Below, piece after piece: positions 34,807 to 43,646 of a stretch of DNA of 64,000 bases. Position numbers and translations under genes: made by a program. Below the pieces are notes generated by a model. That model saw nothing but the letters and a program-made list of their open reading frames with translations, was not told the DNA's origin and ran no database searches. The number at the start of each line of letters is the position of its first letter. Position 1 is the first letter of the stretch. This DNA is from Bacteroides thetaiotaomicron VPI-5482 (GTDB taxonomy: Bacteria > Bacteroidota > Bacteroidia > Bacteroidales > Bacteroidaceae). The DNA lies in NCBI RefSeq assembly GCF_000011065.1, contig NC_004663.1, positions 5,642,001 to 5,706,000 of the forward strand. Direction: 5' to 3'.

Positions 34807-35643
34807 TTATTCTTCTTCTTTATTTGTAGTGGTTTCCCATACCTGATCGTAGAATTCGTTGCAAGCGTTTGCGTAGTTTTCCGGATCCTGATAATCAAGT
34901 ACCAGTTTGCCTGATTGGCGGGCGTACTCAATGATTGATTCGTCTACCTTTGCGCTGTTTTGTATGATTCCGTCAGAATAATCAACGGCAAGTTTACAAA
35001 GTGCCGCATAGTCTACCGGTTCCTTCAAACCAGCCAAATCCTTCTTGGTGATGCCTTTCAACATCAGTTTGGTTGCAAAATCTTCACTGAGCGTATTCTT
35101 GAAATCATCTTCATATACCGAGAATACAACTTTGGCATCACGGAACGATGGTTCGTCCTTGTAGGCCTTCTTAATATAAAGAGGAGCCAATGCCGTCATC
35201 CATCCGTGACAGTGGATAACGTCGGGACACCAGCGAAGCTTCTTCACTGTTTCCAGCACACCGCGTGCATAAAAGATAGCACGACTGTCGTTGTCATCGT
35301 ATTCCACACCATTTTCGTCCGCTGTCTGCAAGCGATTCTGGAAATAATCATCATTATCGATGAAATATACCTGCATACGTGCGGATTGAATAGAAGCAAC
35401 TTTTATAATAAGGGGGTGATCAGTATCGTCGATGATCAGGTTCATACCGGAGAGGCGAATTACTTCATGCAGTTGATTTCTGCGTTCGTTAATGTTTCCC
35501 CATTTAGGCATAAATGTCCTGATTTCACGGCCTTTTTCTTGTATTGCCTGTGGAAGGTTTCTACCTATATTGGCCATTTCGGATTCTGAAACGTAAGGTG
35601 TAATCTCTTGAGTAATAAATAAAACTTTATTCGCCTTTGTCAT
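34807..35643 (-). CDS. Short glycogen/starch synthase-like protein (GT5 N-terminal domain only)
   Basis: 278 aa, roughly the first half of a normal ~480-aa GT5 enzyme. The opening VLFITQEITPYVSESEMANI aligns with the starch-synthase start, but the KTGGLGDV substrate loop is replaced by VSESEMANIGRNL. PDVIHCHGWMTALAPLYIK is the conserved N-domain core. The nucleotide-sugar-binding C-terminal domain is absent, and the end (NKEEE) looks natural, not frameshifted. It may be a regulatory or glucan-binding relative, or partner the GT4 protein at 30344-31618. It has its own promoter and is divergent from panC. Confidence 0.85.
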   Translation of the reverse strand: MTKANKVLFITQEITPYVSESEMANIGRNLPQAIQEKGREIRTFMPKWGNINERRNQLHEVIRLSGMNLIIDDTDHPLIIKVASIQSARMQVYFIDNDDYFQNRLQTADENGVEYDDNDSRAIFYARGVLETVKKLRWCPDVIHCHGWMTALAPLYIKKAYKDEPSFRDAKVVFSVYEDDFKNTLSEDFATKLMLKGITKKDLAGLKEPVDYAALCKLAVDYSDGIIQNSAKVDESIIEYARQSGKLVLDYQDPENYANACNEFYDQVWETTTNKEEE

Positions 35644-35671
35644 AATAACAATAGTTCACTATAATATTCTG

Positions 35672-35679
35672 CAAAGATA
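35672..35679 (-). promoter_or_regulatory. Promoter -7 element of the GT5-like gene
   Basis: TATCTTTG on the minus strand is an exact TAnnTTTG match, 28 bases before the ATG at 35643. Confidence 0.65.
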
Positions 35680-35785
35680 GCAAAAAAAAGGAACTTTAAA
35701 TACCATATTCTTTCTTTATGTGGCAAATATTAGTTTATTTTGCAGAGTTTTTGCAAACGACCAAAACATAAACCAATTAACAAAA

Positions 35786-36634
35786 ATGAAAGTAATACAC
35801 ACTATCAAGGACTTACAGGCCGAATTGACGGCACTGAGAGCCCAGGGTAAGAAGGTAGGACTGGTACCCACAATGGGTGCTTTACATGCAGGACACGCAT
35901 CACTGGTAAAGCGCAGCGTAAGTGAGAATGGTGTAACAGTAGTGAGTGTTTTTGTAAATCCCACTCAGTTTAACGATAAAAACGATTTAGCAAAGTATCC
36001 GCGTACATTGGATGCTGACTGCCGCTTGTTGGAAGATTGCGGGGCAGCATTTGCCTTTGCTCCTTCGGTAGAAGAGATGTATCCACAGCCGGATACGCGT
36101 GAATTCAGCTATGCTCCGTTGGATACGGTGATGGAAGGGGCTTTCCGTCCGGGACATTTCAACGGAGTTTGCCAGATTGTCAGCAAGTTGTTTGACGCGG
36201 TGCAACCGGATCGTGCTTATTTCGGAGAGAAAGATTTCCAGCAACTGGCGATTATTCGGGAGATGGTTCGTCAGATGGATTATAAACTGGAAATTGTAGG
36301 TTGTCCTATCGTTCGTGAAGAGGACGGATTGGCTCTGAGCAGTCGGAATAAACGTTTATCAGCACGAGAACGTGAAAATGCTTTAAATATTTCTCAGACA
36401 TTATTTAAAAGTCGTACCTTTGCAGCATCTCATACAGTGAGTGAGACGCAGAAGATGGTAGAAGAAGCGATAGAGGATGCTCCGGGATTGCGTTTGGAGT
36501 ATTTTGAAATCGTTGACGGAAACACGCTGCAAAAGGTAAGCAGTTGGGAGGATTCTCTGTATGTAGTAGGCTGTATCACAGTGTTCTGCGGAGAGGTCAG
36601 ACTGATTGATAATATCAAGTATAAAGAAATCTAA
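35786..36634 (+). CDS. panC: Pantoate-beta-alanine ligase
   Basis: PanC condenses pantoate and beta-alanine with ATP to give pantothenate. From the ATG at 35786 it is 282 aa, the normal length. It contains PTMGALHAGHASL (the HIGH-type nucleotide motif), VFVNPTQF, FGEKDFQQL and the KMSKS-like loop LSSRNKRLS. An in-frame ATG at 35720 would add 22 residues with no homology and is rejected. panD follows 21 bases downstream, so the beta-alanine-forming and -using steps are together. Confidence 0.97.
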   Translation: MKVIHTIKDLQAELTALRAQGKKVGLVPTMGALHAGHASLVKRSVSENGVTVVSVFVNPTQFNDKNDLAKYPRTLDADCRLLEDCGAAFAFAPSVEEMYPQPDTREFSYAPLDTVMEGAFRPGHFNGVCQIVSKLFDAVQPDRAYFGEKDFQQLAIIREMVRQMDYKLEIVGCPIVREEDGLALSSRNKRLSARERENALNISQTLFKSRTFAASHTVSETQKMVEEAIEDAPGLRLEYFEIVDGNTLQKVSSWEDSLYVVGCITVFCGEVRLIDNIKYKEI

Positions 36635-36655
36635 ATTAAAAAAAGACGAAACCTT

Positions 36656-37009
36656 ATGATGATTGAAGTGTTGAAGTCGAAAATTCATTGTGCACGTGTC
36701 ACAGAGGCAAATTTGAACTACATGGGTAGTATCACGATTGACGAAGACCTGCTGGATGCTGCCAACATGATTCCGGGAGAAAAAGTGTACATCGCTGATA
36801 ACAACAATGGCGAACGCTTTGAAACCTACATTATCAAAGGTGAACGCGGTTCCGGTAAGATTTGTCTGAACGGTGCTGCCGCCCGCAAGGTGCAACCGGA
36901 TGATATTGTGATTATCATGTCGTACGCATTGATGGATTTTGAGGAAGCGAAGTCGTTTAAACCGACCGTGATTTTCCCGGACCCTGCGACGAATAGCGTA
37001 GTGAAGTAA
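36656..37009 (+). CDS. panD: Aspartate 1-decarboxylase proenzyme
   Basis: 117 aa. It decarboxylates aspartate to beta-alanine for PanC. The proenzyme self-cleaves between Gly24 and Ser25 (NYMGSITID) to form the pyruvoyl group, and starting at the first ATG gives the standard numbering. NNGERFETYIIKGERGSG and LNGAAARKVQPDDIVII are family motifs. Confidence 0.97.
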   Translation: MMIEVLKSKIHCARVTEANLNYMGSITIDEDLLDAANMIPGEKVYIADNNNGERFETYIIKGERGSGKICLNGAAARKVQPDDIVIIMSYALMDFEEAKSFKPTVIFPDPATNSVVK

Positions 37010-37031
37010 GAAGTATCTTGTGATAAGAAAA

Positions 37032-37060
37032 CCCCGTTTGCATTCAGCAGACGGGGCTTT
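37032..37060 (+). terminator. Terminator after panCD
   Basis: CCCCGTTTGC pairs with GCAGACGGGG (37047-37056), followed by CTTTCTGTT. It may work in both directions for the convergent gene. Confidence 0.7.
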
Positions 37061-37082
37061 CTGTTATAATAAGCTTGTCCTT

Positions 37083-39374
37083 TTACTTGCTTTGCAGTTG
37101 TTCATTCATGGCAGCGGCGGCTTTACGGCCATCTCCCATGGCAAGGATTACGGTAGCTCCTCCGCGCACAATGTCTCCGCCGGCATAGATCATCGGAATA
37201 GATGATTCCATGTTGTCATCTACGGCAATGGTTCCTTTGCGTCCTAATTCCAGTCCTTTAATGGAACTCGGAACAATCGGGTTCGGAGATACACCGACAC
37301 TGACGATGGCCAGATCGATATCGATTGTTTCCGTAGCTCCCGGAATGGCTACAGGACTGCGACGTCCGGAAGCATCCGGCTCTCCTAATTCCATCTTCTG
37401 GAGAATGACCTGTTTCACGCAACCTTGTTCGTCGGCAATATATTCAATCGGATTGTGCAATGTCAGGAATTCGACTCCTTCTTCTTTGGCATGCTTCACT
37501 TCCTCGATACGTGCAGGCATTTCTTCTTCCGAACGGCGGTAGATGATCATAGCACGTTCAGCACCCAGGCGTTTGGCTGTACGGACAGAGTCCATAGCAG
37601 TATTACCACCACCGATGACAGCCACATTTTTGCCGAAAGCTACCGGAGTGTCAGAGTCTTCGCTCGCAGCATCCATTAGATTGACACGAGTGAGGTATTC
37701 GTTGGAAGACATGATATTGATCGAGTTTTCGCCCGGTATATTCATAAAGTTAGGCAAACCGGCACCGGAAGCGACAAATATTCCTTTAAAACCTTCTTCC
37801 TTCAAATCTTCCACACTGATTGTTTTTCCTACAATGCAGTCTTTGATGAAAGTAACGCCCATTTTAACGAGGTTGTCTATTTCTACATCTACAATCTTGT
37901 TTGGCAGACGGAATTCCGGAATACCATATTTTAATACACCGCCGATTTCGTGGAGTGCCTCGAATACTGTTACATCATAACCGTATTTTGCCATATCACC
38001 TGCGAATGATAATCCGGCAGGACCCGAACCGATCACCGCCACTTTGATGCCGTTCTTTTCGGCAATGACAGGTACTGAAATTTGTCCGCTTTCACGTTCG
38101 AAGTCAGCAGCGAAGCGTTCCAGATAACCGATAGCTACCGGTTTTTCATTCATCTTCAAGTGTATACATTTGGATTCGCATTGCTTTTCCTGTGGGCAGA
38201 CACGACCGCATACAGCCGGAAGCGCACTTGTCTCTTTCAGTGTTTTGGCTGCTTCGAGGAATTCGCCACGCTCAATGTTCTTAATGAAGCGCGGAATGTC
38301 GATGCCTACCGGACACCCTTCCATACATCCAGGGTTAGCGCAGTCCAGACAACGCTTGGCTTCTGTAACAGCTTGCTCAGCGGTCAGACCCTGGTTTACT
38401 TCTTCCTTGCGGCTATGTGAACGGTATTCGGCATCGAGTTCGTTCATCTCGACACGTGGAATAGCTGTACGTTCTTTCGGTTTCATCGATTTGCGCAGTT
38501 CCTGTCTCCAGGCTGCGTTGCGGCTTTTCTCATCTATCTCTTTCGTTGCTTCACATTCGGGCTGGAGTTTGTTCATCTCTTCACGCTCTATTTTTTTGAA
38601 CGCACCCATACGTTTCAGCATTTCATCAAAGTCCACCTGATGACCGTCGAATTCGGGACCGTCAACACAAACGAACTTCGTTTTTCCTCCTACCGTGATA
38701 CGGCAAGCACCACACATGCCGGTTCCGTCTACCATGATGGTATTTAATGAAACGTCGGTAGGAATCTCATATTTCTTTGTCAGCAGACAAACGAACTTCA
38801 TCATGATAGCAGGGCCGATGGCGAAGCATTTATCTACCTTTTCACGTTTGATGACTTCTTCCACGCCTTCGGTTACCAGACCTTTACGCCCGTAAGAGCC
38901 ATCGTCCGTCATAATAATCACCTCATCGGAGCTTTCGCGCATTTCTTTTTCCAGAATGATAAGGTCTTTGTTACGTCCTGCCAATACAGTGATCACTCTG
39001 TTTCCGGCAGCTTTCAAAGCCTGTACGATAGGAAGCATCGGAGCAACACCTACACCACCACCAGCACAAACAACTGTTCCGAAATTCTCAATATGAGTAG
39101 CTTGTCCGAGCGGACCTACTACATCAGTGATATAATCACCTTCGTTCAATTCACAAAGACGGGTAGAGGAGAGCCCGACTTCCTGTATCACCAGAGTGAT
39201 GGTGCCTTTCTTCAAATCAGAACCGGCAATCGTCAGAGGCATACGTTCTCCCTTGTCGCCTACACGTACAATGACGAAGTGGCCGGCTTTGCGGGATTTA
39301 GCAATTAAAGGAGCTTCAATTTCAAGTTTAAACACTTTCTCAGAAAAGCGTTCTTTGCTAATGATTTTGTTCAT
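37083..39374 (-). CDS. Nfn-like fusion: ferredoxin-NADP reductase-type subunit + GltD-type flavoprotein
   Basis: 763 aa joining two proteins usually separate. Residues 1-~280 are a PyrK/NfnS-like FAD/NAD-binding reductase with a 2Fe-2S Cys cluster (DGTGMCGACRITVGG … FVCVDGPEFDG). Residues ~300-763 are GltD/NfnL-like, with two 4Fe-4S-type Cys sets (CLDCANPGCMEGCPVGIDIP and CGRVCPQEKQCESKC), an FAD site VAVIGSGPAGLSFAGDMAKY and an NADPH site VAVIGGGNTAMDSVRTAKR. No glutamate synthase large subunit gene is adjacent, so an NfnAB-type NADH/ferredoxin:NADP oxidoreductase is more likely than glutamate synthase. It is a single gene with its own promoter. Confidence 0.88.
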   Translation of the reverse strand: MNKIISKERFSEKVFKLEIEAPLIAKSRKAGHFVIVRVGDKGERMPLTIAGSDLKKGTITLVIQEVGLSSTRLCELNEGDYITDVVGPLGQATHIENFGTVVCAGGGVGVAPMLPIVQALKAAGNRVITVLAGRNKDLIILEKEMRESSDEVIIMTDDGSYGRKGLVTEGVEEVIKREKVDKCFAIGPAIMMKFVCLLTKKYEIPTDVSLNTIMVDGTGMCGACRITVGGKTKFVCVDGPEFDGHQVDFDEMLKRMGAFKKIEREEMNKLQPECEATKEIDEKSRNAAWRQELRKSMKPKERTAIPRVEMNELDAEYRSHSRKEEVNQGLTAEQAVTEAKRCLDCANPGCMEGCPVGIDIPRFIKNIERGEFLEAAKTLKETSALPAVCGRVCPQEKQCESKCIHLKMNEKPVAIGYLERFAADFERESGQISVPVIAEKNGIKVAVIGSGPAGLSFAGDMAKYGYDVTVFEALHEIGGVLKYGIPEFRLPNKIVDVEIDNLVKMGVTFIKDCIVGKTISVEDLKEEGFKGIFVASGAGLPNFMNIPGENSINIMSSNEYLTRVNLMDAASEDSDTPVAFGKNVAVIGGGNTAMDSVRTAKRLGAERAMIIYRRSEEEMPARIEEVKHAKEEGVEFLTLHNPIEYIADEQGCVKQVILQKMELGEPDASGRRSPVAIPGATETIDIDLAIVSVGVSPNPIVPSSIKGLELGRKGTIAVDDNMESSIPMIYAGGDIVRGGATVILAMGDGRKAAAAMNEQLQSK

Positions 39375-39433
39375 TATCTAATTAATTTGTTGGTATTATT
39401 ACGTAACTGCTATCAGAATGTTATAAATTTCGG

Positions 39434-39441
39434 CAAAGATA
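39434..39441 (-). promoter_or_regulatory. Promoter -7 element of the Nfn-like gene
   Basis: TATCTTTG on the minus strand is an exact match, about 60 bases before the ATG at 39374. Confidence 0.6.
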
Positions 39442-39463
39442 CGGCTTATTTACGAAATATAAA

Positions 39464-39493
39464 AAGAAAAGTCACTCTTTTGATGAGTGACTT
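39464..39493 (-). terminator. Terminator of the sugar MFS transporter gene
   Basis: AAGTCACTC (39469-39477) pairs with GAGTGACTT (39485-39493). On the minus strand TTCTTTTT follows. Confidence 0.8.
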
Positions 39494-39518
39494 TCCATAT
39501 CCATGTGAATATCTTTAT

Positions 39519-40730
39519 TTATTTCGTTCTGATTTTGTATCCGGCTACCCCATAATATAGAATAAACAGGAAGCAGGGAAGGCAAATCCAATATGCTTTC
39601 TGAATATCGGAAATGTCTTTCAGATAGCCAAATAAGGTCGGAATAACAGCACCGCCTGCCATTGCCATGATCAGAAGAGATGAACCGGATTTGGTGAACT
39701 TTCCTAAATCTGCCATAGCCAAAGGCCATAGGGCAGGCCACATTAAAGAACATCCCAATGCCATAAATGAGATGAAATAGATGGATATATCGGCAGGTGT
39801 AAGTACTACTAGTACGGAACCGATGATAGCCAGCACTGAACAAATCTTCAGTGCTGTAGCCTGGCTCATATATTTAGGGATGAAGATGATGCCGCAGATG
39901 TAACCGATCACAATGCCTATCGGGGCAATCCAGGCATACATTGCTGCATTTTCCAAATGAAGGCTGGTGGCATAATCTACTAATGTACCCAGTGATACGG
40001 TTTCTACACCTACATATAAGAAGAGAGCAAGACATCCTAATAATAAATGCGGGAATTGCCAGATGGAGGTTTTCTTTGCGGCGTACGGACAGGCTTCGGC
40101 TGCCTCTTCGCTGTCGTCTTCACCGACGGCTTTGACTTCCGGTAGGGGAGCCATGTATGCGATAATACCTAGTGCGATGAATGCGGCGATAATAACGTAG
40201 AATGGCAGAAACAGGTCAGCTACTGTAATATCGGTCACTTCTTTTCCGATTAGGAAAGCCAGGAATAAAGGAGGAATCGGCCATGCGAGTTTGTTGCATA
40301 TACCCATAATGCTGATACGTTTGGCAGCACTGTCTATCGGTCCCAGAATCGTGATATACGGGTTTACAGCAGCTTGCAGATAAGCGTTGGCACTTCCGCT
40401 GATAAAGGAAGCCAATAAAAACAGAGGAAAACTTTCATAACTTGCCGATGGTATGAAAAGTCCGAAGGCTATGGCAAACATAAGGAATGAAAGGACCATT
40501 GTTCGTTTGTATCCGATTTTTTTGATTGTAAGGCCTGCCGGATAACCAAAAATAAGGAACGGGATGAAAGTGGCGGCAATGATCAGATATGATTCGGCCG
40601 AACTGATTTCCAGTGATCCCTTCAATACGGGGACTAATACTGAGTTGATACCAAGGGCGAAGCCCAGTGAAAAGAACATAACGCCAATGAATGCCAATGG
40701 CAATACGAAACTTTTTGTGTTTTTTGTCAT
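39519..40730 (-). CDS. Glucose/galactose (FucP/GluP-family) MFS transporter
   Basis: From the ATG at 40730 it is 403 aa with about 12 membrane helices. The start FVLPLAFIGVMFFSLGFALG and FGYPAGLTIKKIGYKRTM, followed by SGSANAYLQAAVNPYITILG, match the FucP/GluP sugar:proton symporter group. An upstream in-frame ATG (40790) lies within the serS terminator hairpin region and is rejected. It imports a monosaccharide across the inner membrane, glucose or galactose by family. Confidence 0.88.
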   Translation of the reverse strand: MTKNTKSFVLPLAFIGVMFFSLGFALGINSVLVPVLKGSLEISSAESYLIIAATFIPFLIFGYPAGLTIKKIGYKRTMVLSFLMFAIAFGLFIPSASYESFPLFLLASFISGSANAYLQAAVNPYITILGPIDSAAKRISIMGICNKLAWPIPPLFLAFLIGKEVTDITVADLFLPFYVIIAAFIALGIIAYMAPLPEVKAVGEDDSEEAAEACPYAAKKTSIWQFPHLLLGCLALFLYVGVETVSLGTLVDYATSLHLENAAMYAWIAPIGIVIGYICGIIFIPKYMSQATALKICSVLAIIGSVLVVLTPADISIYFISFMALGCSLMWPALWPLAMADLGKFTKSGSSLLIMAMAGGAVIPTLFGYLKDISDIQKAYWICLPCFLFILYYGVAGYKIRTK

Positions 40731-40762
40731 GGGGGTAAATGTGTTAAAGGTTAATAAAGGAA

Positions 40763-40802
40763 ACTCCTGTAAGGGGCAGAGATATCTCATCCTTACAGGA
40801 GT
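40763..40802 (-). terminator. Hairpin after serS
   Basis: ACTCCTGTAAGG (40763-40774) pairs perfectly with CCTTACAGGAGT (40791-40802), 11 bases after the serS stop. The T-run (TTTCCTTTATT on the minus strand) is weak, so partial read-through into the MFS gene is possible. Confidence 0.6.
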
Positions 40803-40812
40803 AGAAAGTTTC

Positions 40813-42087
40813 TTAGTCTATCATGTCGAAACCGCAGTATGGAACCAATGCTTTAGGAATTCTAATTCCTTCGGGGGTTTGATTGTTTTCCAATAAAGCG
40901 GCGACGATACGTGGTAGTGCCAGTGCTGATCCATTTAACGTATGGCAGAGTTCTGTTTTCTTTTCTGCACTACGGTAGCGGCATTTCAGCCGGTTGGCCT
41001 GGTAAGTGTCGAAGTTAGATACGGAACTTACTTCCAGCCAGCGTTTCTGTGCTTCGGAGTATACTTCGAAGTCGAAACAAAGCGCAGCAGTAAAGCTCAT
41101 ATCACCACCACAAAGGCGGAGTATACGGTATGGAAGTTCCAGTTTCTGCAACAGGCCTTCTACGTGGTCAAGCATTTGCTGGTGGGATTCTTTAGAATGT
41201 TCCGGCTTGTCGATACGCACTAATTCTACTTTGGAGAATTCGTGCAGACGGTTCAGCCCGCGTACGTCTTTACCGTAAGAACCGGCTTCGCGACGGAAAC
41301 ATTGTGTGTATGCACAGTTCATAATCGGCAACTGTTTTTCTTCCAGGATAACATCACGGTAGATGTTAGTGACAGGTACTTCGGCTGTCGGGATCAGATA
41401 GAGATCATCTACTTCGCAATGATACATCTGTCCTTCTTTGTCGGGAAGCTGGCCTGTACCATAACCTGAAGCGGCATTGACTACTGTCGGCGGCATGATT
41501 TCAGTATATCCGGATTTGCGTGCTTCGTCCAGGAAGAAGTTGATCAGGGCACGTTGCAGTTGGGCACCTTTTCCTTTGTATACGGGGAAGCCTGCACCTG
41601 TAATCTTTACACCTAGGTCGAAATCGATTAAATCGTATTTTTTAGCCAGTTCCCAGTGAGGCAGTGCATCTTTGGGAAGTTCTGTTTCCATGCCTCCCAT
41701 CTTTTCTACGACATTGTCTTCGGCACCTACGCCTTCGGGTACGCTGTCATAAGGAATGTTGGGGATCGTATAAAGTACATTCTGCATGTCTGTAGCAGCC
41801 TGTGTCATGGTAGCGTCCAGCGCTTTGTTGCTTTCTTTCAGTTCGGCAACACGTGCACGTGCAGCTTCGGCTTCTTCTTTCTTTCCTTCTTTCATCAGCT
41901 GACCGATCGTGCGGGAAAGTGAATTAACCTCTGCCAGGTTCTTATCTAATAGGTTTTGCGTAGTACGTCTCTTGTCGTTGAGGGCGATGACTTCGTCAAT
42001 CGTCTCTTTTGCATTCTTGAAATGCTTTTTTTCCAGTCCGCGGAGTACCGCTTCTGTATTTTCTGTAATTTGTTTAATGGTAAGCAT
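40813..42087 (-). CDS. serS: Seryl-tRNA synthetase
   Basis: This 424-aa class II synthetase has the N-terminal antiparallel coiled-coil arm that grips tRNA-Ser (residues ~30-105) and the catalytic domain with motif 2 (CFRREAGSYGKDVRGLNRLH, EFSKVE) and motif 3 (TLNGSALALPRIVAALLEN). It is of normal length. The start agrees with the family N-terminus (MLTIKQITENTE). Confidence 0.98.
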   Translation of the reverse strand: MLTIKQITENTEAVLRGLEKKHFKNAKETIDEVIALNDKRRTTQNLLDKNLAEVNSLSRTIGQLMKEGKKEEAEAARARVAELKESNKALDATMTQAATDMQNVLYTIPNIPYDSVPEGVGAEDNVVEKMGGMETELPKDALPHWELAKKYDLIDFDLGVKITGAGFPVYKGKGAQLQRALINFFLDEARKSGYTEIMPPTVVNAASGYGTGQLPDKEGQMYHCEVDDLYLIPTAEVPVTNIYRDVILEEKQLPIMNCAYTQCFRREAGSYGKDVRGLNRLHEFSKVELVRIDKPEHSKESHQQMLDHVEGLLQKLELPYRILRLCGGDMSFTAALCFDFEVYSEAQKRWLEVSSVSNFDTYQANRLKCRYRSAEKKTELCHTLNGSALALPRIVAALLENNQTPEGIRIPKALVPYCGFDMID

Positions 42088-42122
42088 ATCTATACTTTTT
42101 ATGAACTTTCTTTATTAAGGCT

Positions 42123-42130
42123 ACAAAGAT
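42123..42130 (-). promoter_or_regulatory. Promoter -7 element of serS
   Basis: TATCTTTG on the minus strand is an exact match, about 35 bases before the ATG at 42087. Confidence 0.65.
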
Positions 42131-42164
42131 AAAGAAAAAACGAATAAGCGAGCAATGAAAATCT

Positions 42165-42215
42165 GCATAAAAAAAGAAAGGAGAAGCAATCCTTTGGATT
42201 ACATCTCCTTTTCTT
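42165..42215 (-). terminator. Terminator of the rplU-rpmA operon
   Basis: On the minus strand AAAGGAGATGTAATCC and GGATTGCTTCTCCTTT form a long stem followed by CTTTTTTT. Confidence 0.85.
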
Positions 42216-42236
42216 GAATATTTTCAGTTGTACAGG

Positions 42237-42506
42237 TTATGCTTCTGTTGCTTCAGCAGGGATGATAGAAACATATCTTCTGTCTTCTCTACCTACTTTA
42301 AATTTAACTGTACCATCTACTAAAGCGAAAAGAGTGTGGTCTTTACCCATTCCGATGTTTTCACCCGGATGGAATTCAGTACCTCTTTGACGAATGATAA
42401 TATTACCTGCTTTGCAAGCTTCACCACCAAATATCTTAACGCCTAATCTTTTGCTATGTGATTCGCGGCCGTTCTTAGAACTACCGACACCTTTTTTATG
42501 TGCCAT
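42237..42506 (-). CDS. rpmA: 50S ribosomal protein L27
   Basis: 89 aa. The start MAHKKGVGSSKNGRESHSKR and the core GNIIIRQRGTEFHPG are diagnostic. No Firmicutes-type N-terminal extension is present. It lies 21 bases after rplU in the usual L21-L27 operon. Confidence 0.98.
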   Translation of the reverse strand: MAHKKGVGSSKNGRESHSKRLGVKIFGGEACKAGNIIIRQRGTEFHPGENIGMGKDHTLFALVDGTVKFKVGREDRRYVSIIPAEATEA

Positions 42507-42527
42507 TTCTTCTTACTTTTTAAATGA

Positions 42528-42845
42528 TTAAGCTACTACTTCTGTGATTGTTAACTCTGTGAACTGCTGACGGTGACCGTTCAGTTTTCTGTAACCTTTT
42601 CTTCTTTTCTTGTGGAATACAAGAACTTTGTCACCTTTAACCAAGTTTGAAATAACCTGGCAAACAACTTTAGCACCTTCTACAGTCGGAGCACCTACAG
42701 TTACGTTTCCGTCTTTGTCTACTAAAAGAACTTTTTCAAATTCTACAGTTGAACCGTTTTCTGCACCTTCAATGTGGTGAACGAACAGTTTCTGACCAGC
42801 TTCTGCTTTAAATTGCTGACCGTTAATTTCTACAATTGCGTACAT
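42528..42845 (-). CDS. rplU: 50S ribosomal protein L21
   Basis: 105 aa of the standard length. [20 protein letters not shown] and the C-terminal [19 protein letters not shown] are hallmarks. It is the first gene of the L21-L27 operon, with a strong promoter (42935-42966) and a structured ~80-base leader. Confidence 0.98.
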
Positions 42846-42934
42846 CTTATATATAATGTATAAGTTAGCTCCGGCGGGTGGTCTTTAATCACTTAAAGAG
42901 CTCTTTATCGAACCCGTTGCGGAATAATCGGGCA

Positions 42935-42966
42935 CAAAAGTACTTCTTTTATTTGTTTCAGACAAA
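42935..42966 (-). promoter_or_regulatory. Promoter of rplU-rpmA
   Basis: On the minus strand TTTG (42966-42963), 20 bases, then TACTTTTG (42942-42935): perfect matches to both Bacteroides elements. The leader to the ATG is about 80 bases and contains GAGCTCTTT..AAAGA and CCGCCGG elements that could fold. Confidence 0.8.
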
Positions 42967-43004
42967 TATTTCCTTTATTTTTTTGCTGTTGTAACAGAAG
43001 ATAA

Positions 43005-43646
43005 TCAGATATATAGCAAACCGGATAAATTCTCCATAATAAACCGGTGCGGATATGCTCTGAGTTCGTCAGCGGTAGTCATTCCATTAAGGACACCTGC
43101 AAAATCTACTCCCGCATTTTGTGCTGTTTCGGCATCCACAGTACTGTCTCCGATGTATAAGGTTTCTTGCGGAGTCCTGCCCAAGTGTTCGAGAGCGAAT
43201 TTTATTCCTTCCGGTGAAGGCTTGGCAGCTTGTACATCTTCTCCGCCTACCACTATGTCGAGAAAGTTTTCCGGCAGATACTCATCCAGAAAACTAAGTA
43301 TACGGAAACGGTATTTAGTAGAGATAATGCCGATGCGGGCACCTCGCTCTTTTAGTTCTTTCAGAGTAGAGAGTGTATCAGGAAAAAGGCGGGTATTCAC
43401 GTTCATGTGAACATCCGCTTCCAGTCTGTACTCTTGTCGAAAAGCGGTGAGCTGTTCCCAGTCGGTGACTCCGGTCAGTATGCTGAAAGATTCTTCCAAT
43501 GTTTTACCAATGGTACGTTTGATCGCTTCGTCAGTGACATTCGTATATTGGTGACGATTAAGTACATTTCTGAAACAAGTAACGATACCCCGTGATGAAT
43601 CGGCTAGTGTATAGTCGAAATCGAATAAATAAGTTTTATAATTCAT
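43005..43646 (-). CDS. HAD-superfamily hydrolase (phosphoglycolate phosphatase-like)
   Basis: 213 aa. The catalytic motif is FDFDYTLADSS (Asp9 and Asp11), motif II is IGIISTK, and motif III/IV is YIGDSTVDAETAQNAG. The helical cap (~20-80) groups it with Gph/PPase-type phosphatases; the substrate is not deducible. Its start overlaps the stop of the TraB/GumN gene by one base, so the two are co-translated. Confidence 0.9.
   Translation of the reverse strand: MNYKTYLFDFDYTLADSSRGIVTCFRNVLNRHQYTNVTDEAIKRTIGKTLEESFSILTGVTDWEQLTAFRQEYRLEADVHMNVNTRLFPDTLSTLKELKERGARIGIISTKYRFRILSFLDEYLPENFLDIVVGGEDVQAAKPSPEGIKFALEHLGRTPQETLYIGDSTVDAETAQNAGVDFAGVLNGMTTADELRAYPHRFIMENLSGLLYI

Noticed and set aside
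34788..34931. Longer start for the DUF4270 lipoprotein
   Set aside because: It would place 48 residues before a clear lipoprotein signal peptide and overlap the GT5-like gene.
42890..42925. GGGTTCGA motif upstream of rplU as part of a tRNA gene
   Set aside because: No matching acceptor, D or anticodon stems surround it; it is part of the rplU leader.
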